From: an uncultured Porphyromonadaceae bacterium
GTDB lineage: Bacteria; Bacteroidota; Bacteroidia; Bacteroidales; Muribaculaceae
Direction of reading: 5' to 3'
Assembly: GCA_905193485.1 (NCBI GenBank)
Contig: CAJJOX010000152.1
Span: forward strand, 1-5,530
Length of the DNA: 5,530 bases
Part shown: piece by piece, positions 1-5,530 of the stretch
Numbering within the stretch: the stretch's first letter is position 1
Layout of the letters: the number at the start of each line of letters is the position of its first letter
Position numbers and translations under genes: made by a program
Notes under the pieces: generated by a model
The model's input: the letters and a program-made list of their open reading frames with translations, nothing else
Told to the model about the DNA's origin: nothing
The model's database searches: none

Positions 1-48
1 CAGGCCAGGACATCGTAAATCGTTGCGACAACGCGTTCAACACTCACT
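1..48 (+). other. 5' flank, possibly holding the last codons of an upstream gene
   Basis: In the sprA frame the window opens with five codons (QARTS) and a TAA at 16-18; a second frame is open from base 3 to a TAA at 60-62. Either could be the tail of an upstream gene. ruvA is a common neighbour of sprA/sov in Bacteroidales, but neither tail is long enough to identify. If the first is real, the gap to GTG 49 is 30 bases; if the second, the genes overlap by 14 bases. I see no convincing Bacteroidota promoter (TTTG / TAnnTTTG) or terminator here. Confidence 0.25.
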
Positions 49-51
49 GTG
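49..51 (+). promoter_or_regulatory. Candidate GTG start codon (alternative TTG at 94)
   Basis: Between the in-frame TAA at 16-18 and the mature protein the possible starts are GTG 49, TTG 94, GTG 115, TTG 121 and ATG 130. ATG 130 (MVCGTSSWAQ) would remove nearly all of the signal peptide and is very unlikely. GTG 115 and TTG 121 cut into the hydrophobic core. GTG 49 keeps the basic n-region with Arg7, Arg10 and Arg17; TTG 94 keeps only one Arg. No Shine-Dalgarno sequence precedes either candidate, which is normal in Bacteroidota and so does not decide. I prefer GTG 49 modestly. Confidence 0.5.
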
Positions 52-156
52 GCAACCAGTAACAACCGACATATACGCCCCCATTTCACACCATTGCGCA
101 TCGTCCTATGGACGGTGGCATTGGCTATTATGGTCTGTGGCACTTCGTCCTGGGCA
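49..156 (+). other. Sec signal peptide of SprA, with cleavage before Gln37
   Basis: The N-terminus has a basic region (RHIRPHFTPLR, residues 7-17), a hydrophobic core (IVLWTVALAIMVC, 18-30) and a polar end TSSWA followed by Q37. Ser at -3 and Ala at -1 suit signal peptidase I. Gln at +1 matches the Bacteroidetes Q-rule, in which the exposed Gln is cyclised to pyroglutamate. Export through Sec is required for an outer-membrane barrel. If translation begins at TTG 94 instead, the signal is 21 residues with the same core and cleavage site but only one basic residue. The cleavage site is therefore firmer than the start codon. Confidence 0.85.
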
Positions 157-3100
157 CAATACTACAAGTCGGAACTTCCGCCACCGGCTCCTCCGGCGAG
201 CACATCGCCGCCTCCACTTTCTCAAATTGATTCGATAATGCTGCCTTCGCCCGTGCAGCAGACCGTTCCGCAAACCTATGAGGAACTGATGGGGCAGGAA
301 TTCTCAGCCGATCTTGCCACGCCATCCAACATCACGACTCAAGCTGAATTCGACCCGGAAACGGGTTGTTACATTATACGCACGCGCGTGGGCGACATGG
401 ACATCGCGACTCCATTCATCATGTCGGAGGCACAATACAACAACTGGCAGATGCGCAAATCGATGCAGGAATATTATCGTCAACGCAACGCCGAACTTCT
501 CACCGAAAAAGGCGACAGAAAACCATTTGACATCCTTGACATGAATTTCGCACTCGGGCCATTGGAAAAGATCTTCGGCCCCGGAGGTGTCAGCCTGAAG
601 ACACAAGGATCCGTTCAGATCGATATGGGCATAAAGTCAACCAAAACCGACAACCCCGCGTTATCGCTCAACTCGCGCCGCAAGACTTTTTTCGATTTCA
701 ATCAGAAGATTCAGGCCTCAATCGCCGCATCGGTCGGCGACCGTCTGAATTTCAACATGACCTACAACACCGACGCCACCTTTGATTTCGATTCCAAAAA
801 CATCAAGCTTCAATATGAGGGCAAGGAAGACGACATTGTGAAAAGCATTGAAGCAGGCAACGTCAGCATGACCACCGGCTCACAGCTCATACGAGGCAGC
901 ACTGCTCTCTTCGGCATCAAGACCAAATTGCAGTTCGGTCGTTTGACTGCCACCGCACTCATTTCACAACAGAATTCAGAATCACGTTCGATCAGCACAA
1001 AAGGCGGTGTACAGACCACGCCATTCTCAATCACTGCTGACAACTACGACCAGAACCGCCACTACTTTCTGGCTCATTTCTTCCGCGACAACTACGATCG
1101 TTTCGCATCCAAACTCCCTTACGTGTCGTCGGGCGTACAGATCACCCGTGTCGAAGTGTGGGTCACCAACAAAAACAGCAACTTCAATCAGAGCCGTAAC
1201 GTCGTGGCATTCATGGATCTTGGCGAAAGCTCCCATCTGGCCAACAATTACTGGCAGGGAAACACCTCGCTTCCAAATCCGGCCAATGCATCAAACAACC
1301 TTCTTTCGACGATCAAGACCGATTATCCCGACGCTCGCAACATCAGCTCAGTCACACAAGCCTTGGCACCTCTCGCCGCTTACGGCATTGAAGGCGGCCA
1401 TGACTATGAGAAAGTCGAGAGCGCTCGTCTGCTGGGAGAAAGCGAATACACTGTCAACACCACGCTCGGCTATATCTCGTTTAAAAGCCAGATGAACCCC
1501 GACGATGTTGTAGGCATCGCATTTGAATACACCTATAACGGAAAAGTCTATCAGGTGGGGGAATTTTCATCGGATATCACTCAGACCGACCGCTCTCTCT
1601 ACGTGAAAATGCTTAAGGGAACCACCGTAGCCACCCAGCTTCCTGTGTGGGACCTTATGATGAAAAACGTATATTCCCTCGGCGCTTATCAGTTGCAAAG
1701 CAACAACTTCAAACTGCAGATAAAATATCTGTCAGACACAACCGGAACGCAAATCAACTACCTTCCTGTGCCCGGCATATCCGACGTGCCGCTTCTTCAG
1801 GTGATGAATCTCGACCGCCTCGATTCCAACCAGGGCTCGAATGCCGACGGATTTTTCGATTATATCGAGGGCTACACGATCCAATCGTCAACCGGCAAAG
1901 TGATATTTCCTGTCGTCGAGCCATTCGGTTCTCATCTTGCCGCCAAAATCGGCAATCCGGCTATAGCTGAACGCTATGTCTATCAGGAACTCTATGACTC
2001 GACGCTCGTCGTGGCACGACAGTTTGCCGACAAGAACAAATTCATGCTCGTCGGTGAATATCAGGCATCGGCCGGTTCGCAGATACGCCTCAATGCCATG
2101 AACGTACCTCGCGGTTCAGTGGTGGTGACGGCAGGCGGCGTAGTGCTCACTGAAAACAGCGACTACACCGTCGACTATTCAATGGGTATAGTCACAATCA
2201 CCAACCAGAGTATCATTGATTCGGGACAAAACATCAGTGTCACTCTTGAAAATCAGTCGCTCTTCTCCATGCAGCGTAAAACACTTCTCGGACTCGACTT
2301 GAGCTATGCCTTCAACAAAGATTTCACCATCGGAGGGACACTTCTTCATTATGGAGAGAAAGCGCTCACTGAAAAGGTGAATATTGGCGATGAAATTGTC
2401 AACAACACCATGTGGGGAGTCAACTTTTCCTACAACAAAGAATTCATGTGGCTGACCAACCTCATCAACCGAATCCCTACCGTCAACGCCACAGCACCTT
2501 CACGACTATCGCTACAAGGCGAATTTGCCCAGCTCATACCTCACGCACAGAAAAGCGGCTCCAACAAGGGCAGCTCCTTTATCGACGATTTTGAATCGGC
2601 TCAGACCGGAATCGACCTCCGTTCGCCATATTCATGGTTTCTCGCCTCAACCCCATACGACAACGGAGCTTCGGCACTATTTCCGGAAGCCGCCCTGAGC
2701 AACAACGTGGACTACGGGAAAAACCGCGCACTGCTCAACTGGTATTTCATTGACCGCATGTTCACCTCCCGCAACTCCTCGCTCGCGCCCGGTTACATAA
2801 GAAGTGATCTCAAACAACTCTCAAATCCTTACGTGAGAGAGATCACAATGCGAGAGATATATCCTGAACGACAACAGACCTATGGCGAATCTTCAACCAT
2901 ACAGACTCTCAACCTTTCTTTCTACCCCCGTGAACGCGGCCCTTACAATCTTGACGCAACCGGCATCGATCAGGACGGCTATCTCACCAGCCCCGAAAAG
3001 CGTTGGGGCGGAATCATGCGCAAGCTTGACAACACCAACTTCGAGCAAAGCAACATCGAATATGTTCAGTTCTGGCTCCTGAATCCATTTCTTGATCCCG

Positions 3101-5530
3101 AAAACCCCAACTATGAAGGAGGTGACCTTTACATCAATCTCGGAGAACTGTCCGAAGATATTCTCAAAGACGGACTCAAATCATATGAAAACGGCCTTCC
3201 CTATAATGGCGGAACCGATCACACCACCACAACCGTATGGGGACGCGTCAGCACAGAAAACTCGCTCACTTATGCTTTCGACAACAGTGACCAGTCACGG
3301 CTCAATCAGGACGTAGGCCTTGACGGGCTCCGTAACGATGACGAATTCTCTTTCCCATCCTACTCCTCTTATCTCGAAGCACTGCGTCGCAACATCTCGA
3401 CTGCTACAGCTGAACGATGGGAGGCCGACGCATTTTCTCCACTTAACGATCCGGCAGGCGACAACTATCACTTCTATCGTGGCTATGACTACGACGATCA
3501 ACGCCTCGGGGTGCTTGAACGCTATAAACGCTATAACGGCGTAGAAGGTAACTCACTCTCACCCGACGATGCTCCCGACCCATTATATCAGTCATCACGT
3601 GCGCTGCCCGATGTCGAGGACATCAATCAGGACAACACACTCAGCGAATACGAACGCTATTATCAATATCGTATTTCAATCAGACCCGAAGATCTGGTTG
3701 TCGGTCGTAATTATATCACTGACAAGCAAGTGTCGGTTGTGGCCACACGCGACGGCAGCGAACAGACCGTCGAATGGTATCAGTTTAAGGTGCCTCTGAG
3801 CGACTATGAGAAAATCGTAGGATCGATCAACGGCTTCTCGTCAATACGTTTCATGCGTTTATTCCTCACCGGATTCAAAGCCACCACCCATATGCGATTT
3901 GCATCGCTCGAACTGGTGCGAGGCGAATGGCGCTCATATGATTTCAACCTCAACAGCCGCGGAGACGCGCCTGCCGACGGACAACTCGATGTATCGGTGG
4001 TCAACATTGAAGAAAACTCCGGGCGCACACCGGTCAATTATGTGCTTCCGCCCGGCGTGACCCGTATTTCCGATCCCGGGCAGTCGCAAATCGTACAGCT
4101 CAACGAACAGTCTCTGTCGCTTACAGTTTCCGATCTGAAAGCCGGCGATGCACGTGCCGTATACCGCAACACATCCCATGATCTCCGCAATTACAAACGC
4201 CTTCAGATGTGGGTACACGCCGAAGCTCCCATCGATGACCGCACGGCATTGCGTAACGGAGATCTATCGGTGTTTATACGCATCGGTTCCGACGTAAAAA
4301 ACAACTATTATGAATATGAAGTGCCGCTGCGGCTGACACCGGCCGGTCATTATGCCGACACGCAAAACGACCGATTCATCGTTTGGCCTGAAGACAACTT
4401 CATGAATATAACACTTCAGAATCTCGTTGAGCTTAAGAAAGAACGCAACGCCGCCAAGCGGGCCGAACAGCCCGGTGTAGGGTTCGGCATCCTGTACACC
4501 GGTCAGGATCCCGATCATCAAAACAACCGCATCGCTGTTATGGGCAATCCTTCGCTGAGCGACATACGCGTGATGATGGTGGGTGTCCGCAATAATTCAG
4601 CCACAACAAAAGATGGCACCGTCTGGATCAACGAGCTGAAAGTAACCGATTTTGAATCAGAAGGCGGATGGGCCGCCGAAGGCACAGCGTCGCTGGCGCT
4701 ATCCGATATCGCGACAATCAACCTGGGAGCCCATTATGAAAGTGCCGGATTCGGCGGAGTCGACCAGAGCCTCAACGAACGCCGTATGGACGACTTCTCA
4801 CGTTATAGCTTGGCCGTGCAGGCCGATCTCGGTCGTTTCCTTCCAGAGAAAGCCAAACTGCGGGCTCCCATATTTTACTCTATGACCAAAGAAAAGACCA
4901 CCCCGAAATATAACCCTCTCGACCAGGATGTCAGACTCAAAGACGCCCTCGAGGATGCCACTCCCGCCGAACGCGATTCGATCAATGCATACGCCATCGA
5001 GCATTCCACACAACAGAATTTCAGCATATCAGGGTTGCAATTCGATGTCCGGAGCAAAAATCCAATGCCTTGGGATCCGGCCAACTTCACATTTAACTTC
5101 TCATTCAACAAGACCTCGAAAACCGATCCTACGACCGAATACGAAAACATCAATGACTACAGAGGGAGCTTCCAGTATTCCTACACCCCTTACATCAAGG
5201 GCATCAAGCCATTCTCACGTTTGAAAGGGAAATCCAGAGGCATCAAGTTTCTCAAGGACTGGGAGCTGAACTGGTTTCCCAACTCCATTTCGTTCCTGAC
5301 GTCAATGTCACGCTACTACTATGAACAGCAAACCCGCAGCGCAACTGATGTCAATTTCCGCATGCCGGTTTCCGTAAGCAAAAACTTCCTTTGGGACCGA
5401 CAACTCGCCATCACCTGGAATCTCACCAAATCGTTAAACATGACTTTCAACTCCAACACGTCGGCTCGCATTGAAGAGCCTGTAGGAGCAGTCAACAAGA
5501 AGCTCTTCCCCGCCAAATCTCGCGAATGGC
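49..5530 (+). CDS. sprA: SprA/Sov, type IX secretion system outer-membrane translocon (3' end cut by window)
   Basis: Outer-membrane beta-barrel channel through which T9SS substrates with C-terminal signals cross to the cell surface; in gliding species it also supports adhesin export. The frame is open with no stop for 1,827 codons. Numbering from GTG 49, recognised family blocks are: signal peptide 1-36; proline-rich linker 44-56; FDPETGCY...TPFIMS 101-126; an SprA_N-like stretch about 177-290; NLDRLD 587-592; EKALTEKVNIGDE 770-782; IDDFE 845-849; RALLNWYFID 893-902; FYPRERGPYN 958-967; RWGGIMRKLD...FWLLNPF 985-1014; QDVGLDGL 1087-1094; DPAGDNYHFYRG 1134-1145; EDINQDNTLSEYE 1190-1202; WINEL 1526-1530; PKYNPLDQDV 1619-1628. 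Alternating polar/hydrophobic, Asn/Thr/Tyr-rich segments fit barrel strands. Characterised homologues have roughly 2,400-2,500 residues, so about the last quarter is missing here through the window edge, not a mutation. Known partners (PorV, a plug protein, a peptidyl-prolyl isomerase) are not encoded here. Identity rests on remembered family motifs and is very secure; the exact start is not. Confidence 0.95.
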   Translation, partial: MATSNNRHIRPHFTPLRIVLWTVALAIMVCGTSSWAQYYKSELPPPAPPASTSPPPLSQIDSIMLPSPVQQTVPQTYEELMGQEFSADLATPSNITTQAEFDPETGCYIIRTRVGDMDIATPFIMSEAQYNNWQMRKSMQEYYRQRNAELLTEKGDRKPFDILDMNFALGPLEKIFGPGGVSLKTQGSVQIDMGIKSTKTDNPALSLNSRRKTFFDFNQKIQASIAASVGDRLNFNMTYNTDATFDFDSKNIKLQYEGKEDDIVKSIEAGNVSMTTGSQLIRGSTALFGIKTKLQFGRLTATALISQQNSESRSISTKGGVQTTPFSITADNYDQNRHYFLAHFFRDNYDRFASKLPYVSSGVQITRVEVWVTNKNSNFNQSRNVVAFMDLGESSHLANNYWQGNTSLPNPANASNNLLSTIKTDYPDARNISSVTQALAPLAAYGIEGGHDYEKVESARLLGESEYTVNTTLGYISFKSQMNPDDVVGIAFEYTYNGKVYQVGEFSSDITQTDRSLYVKMLKGTTVATQLPVWDLMMKNVYSLGAYQLQSNNFKLQIKYLSDTTGTQINYLPVPGISDVPLLQVMNLDRLDSNQGSNADGFFDYIEGYTIQSSTGKVIFPVVEPFGSHLAAKIGNPAIAERYVYQELYDSTLVVARQFADKNKFMLVGEYQASAGSQIRLNAMNVPRGSVVVTAGGVVLTENSDYTVDYSMGIVTITNQSIIDSGQNISVTLENQSLFSMQRKTLLGLDLSYAFNKDFTIGGTLLHYGEKALTEKVNIGDEIVNNTMWGVNFSYNKEFMWLTNLINRIPTVNATAPSRLSLQGEFAQLIPHAQKSGSNKGSSFIDDFESAQTGIDLRSPYSWFLASTPYDNGASALFPEAALSNNVDYGKNRALLNWYFIDRMFTSRNSSLAPGYIRSDLKQLSNPYVREITMREIYPERQQTYGESSTIQTLNLSFYPRERGPYNLDATGIDQDGYLTSPEKRWGGIMRKLDNTNFEQSNIEYVQFWLLNPFLDPENPNYEGGDLYINLGELSEDILKDGLKSYENGLPYNGGTDHTTTTVWGRVSTENSLTYAFDNSDQSRLNQDVGLDGLRNDDEFSFPSYSSYLEALRRNISTATAERWEADAFSPLNDPAGDNYHFYRGYDYDDQRLGVLERYKRYNGVEGNSLSPDDAPDPLYQSSRALPDVEDINQDNTLSEYERYYQYRISIRPEDLVVGRNYITDKQVSVVATRDGSEQTVEWYQFKVPLSDYEKIVGSINGFSSIRFMRLFLTGFKATTHMRFASLELVRGEWRSYDFNLNSRGDAPADGQLDVSVVNIEENSGRTPVNYVLPPGVTRISDPGQSQIVQLNEQSLSLTVSDLKAGDARAVYRNTSHDLRNYKRLQMWVHAEAPIDDRTALRNGDLSVFIRIGSDVKNNYYEYEVPLRLTPAGHYADTQNDRFIVWPEDNFMNITLQNLVELKKERNAAKRAEQPGVGFGILYTGQDPDHQNNRIAVMGNPSLSDIRVMMVGVRNNSATTKDGTVWINELKVTDFESEGGWAAEGTASLALSDIATINLGAHYESAGFGGVDQSLNERRMDDFSRYSLAVQADLGRFLPEKAKLRAPIFYSMTKEKTTPKYNPLDQDVRLKDALEDATPAERDSINAYAIEHSTQQNFSISGLQFDVRSKNPMPWDPANFTFNFSFNKTSKTDPTTEYENINDYRGSFQYSYTPYIKGIKPFSRLKGKSRGIKFLKDWELNWFPNSISFLTSMSRYYYEQQTRSATDVNFRMPVSVSKNFLWDRQLAITWNLTKSLNMTFNSNTSARIEEPVGAVNKKLFPAKSREW
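178..216 (+). other. Proline-rich linker after the SprA signal peptide
   Basis: Residues 44-56 contain eight prolines in thirteen positions, with Ala, Ser and Thr between them. The segment lies shortly after the mature N-terminus (Q37) and before the first conserved block at about residue 101. It is probably an extended periplasmic spacer between the mature N-terminus and the folded SprA_N region. No binding motif is recognised in it. Confidence 0.65.
1834..1869 (+). other. EF-hand-loop-like acidic motif 1 in SprA (residues 596-607)
   Basis: The 12 residues GSNADGFFDYIE have Asn at loop position 3, Asp at 5, Gly at 6, a hydrophobic residue at 8 and Glu at 12, matching the EF-hand loop pattern except for Gly at position 1. 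The motif follows the conserved NLDRLD block, and an Asp/Asn-rich segment here is typical of the SprA family. Calcium binding is inference from the residue pattern only. Confidence 0.35.
2962..2997 (+). other. EF-hand-loop-like acidic motif 2 in SprA (residues 972-983)
   Basis: GIDQDGYLTSPE has Asp at positions 3 and 5, Gly at 6, Leu at 8 and Glu at 12, again with Gly replacing the acidic residue at position 1. It sits between the conserved RERGPYN and RWGGIMR blocks. The DxDG core is also seen in dockerin-type and other bacterial calcium loops. Metal binding is inferred, not shown. Confidence 0.35.
3310..3345 (+). other. EF-hand-loop-like acidic motif 3 in SprA (residues 1088-1099)
   Basis: DVGLDGLRNDDE, within the strongly conserved QDVGLDGL block, has Asp at positions 1 and 5, Gly at 6 and Glu at 12. 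Position 3 is Gly and position 8 is Arg, so this is a poorer match to a classical loop than the others. It may instead be a conserved turn of unrelated function. Confidence 0.25.
3619..3654 (+). other. Full-consensus EF-hand-like loop in SprA (residues 1191-1202)
   Basis: DINQDNTLSEYE carries Asp at 1, Asn at 3, Asp at 5, Asn at 6, Leu at 8 and Glu at 12, which satisfies the standard 12-residue EF-hand loop including the bidentate Glu. It is part of the SprA-conserved block LPDVEDINQDNTLSEYE. The residues after it (RYYQY) look like a beta strand and not the F helix of a true EF-hand, so a calcium loop in a beta context is more likely than a classical EF-hand. Confidence 0.45.

Noticed and set aside
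10..30. Possible Bacteroidota -7 promoter element near TAAATCGTTG
   Set aside because: Only a partial match to TAnnTTTG and no -33 TTTG element upstream can be seen in the few bases available.
124..141. Possible lipoprotein signal around the Cys in AIMVCG
   Set aside because: The residues before the Cys (I-M-V) do not fit a lipobox, no acidic lipoprotein export signal follows it, and a good signal peptidase I site (SWA|Q) lies just downstream.
23..238. 71-codon + strand frame at the 5' end, overlapping the sprA signal peptide
   Set aside because: It starts with TTG, is rich in Arg/His/Trp, resembles no known protein and overlaps the clear signal peptide of sprA in another frame.
1007..1495. 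162-codon frame on the + strand overlapping sprA
   Set aside because: It lies fully inside conserved sprA coding sequence, its translation is Thr/Ser/Arg-rich low-complexity without a recognisable domain, and it is best explained as a shadow of the real frame.
3514..3540. Short direct repeat CGCTATAAACGCTATAAC encoding RYKRYN
   Set aside because: It encodes a family-conserved segment (LERYKRYNG) and reflects codon choice for a repeated Arg-Tyr pair; no further copies form an array.
3934..4218. Minus-strand frames such as this 94-codon one
   Set aside because: All minus-strand frames are short and sit opposite conserved sprA codons; none has a start context, domain or neighbour to support it.
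1..5530. Search for a new system: CRISPR array, RNA gene, insertion sequence, inverted repeats, phase-variable repeats
   Set aside because: One uninterrupted coding frame fills the window; I found no periodic repeats, terminal inverted repeats, tRNA-like folds or homopolymeric tracts that would support any of these.

Overview
The window is almost entirely one incomplete gene. A single + strand reading frame (first codon position = positions 1, 4, 7...) stays open from just after a TAA at 16-18 to the last base, and its translation is recognisably SprA (called Sov in Porphyromonas). SprA is the giant outer-membrane translocon of the Bacteroidota type IX secretion system (T9SS), which also supports gliding in motile members. 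I translated the frame codon by codon and found no internal stop or frameshift. The gene has no stop in the window, so its 3' end lies beyond base 5530.

Organism: SprA is restricted to the Bacteroidota, so the phylum call is secure. The balanced base composition, lack of a Shine-Dalgarno sequence, and Gln directly after the predicted signal-peptide cleavage site (the Bacteroidetes 'Q-rule') fit an anaerobic Bacteroidales, for example Muribaculaceae or a Porphyromonadaceae-like lineage. The family-level guess is inference only.

Layout: 1-48 is a short 5' flank, possibly with the last codons of an upstream gene (ruvA is the usual neighbour of sprA/sov in Bacteroidales, but too little is present to identify it). 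Bases 49-156 encode a Sec signal peptide whose start is GTG or TTG. Bases 157-222 encode a proline-rich linker. Bases 223-5530 encode about 1,770 residues of SprA, including the N-terminal SprA_N-type region, the central conserved blocks (IDDFE, RERGPYN, FWLLNPF, QDVGLDGL, DPAGDNYHFYRG, EDINQDNTLSEYE) and the start of the later beta-strand-rich part. Roughly the last quarter is missing, judged against the roughly 2,400-2,500 residues of characterised SprA/Sov proteins.

I see no undescribed system, mobile element, RNA gene, CRISPR array or second gene. The points most worth a second look are four EF-hand-loop-like 12-residue acidic motifs with shared spacing, the non-ATG start that a gene caller could misplace, and a single cysteine in the visible mature protein.
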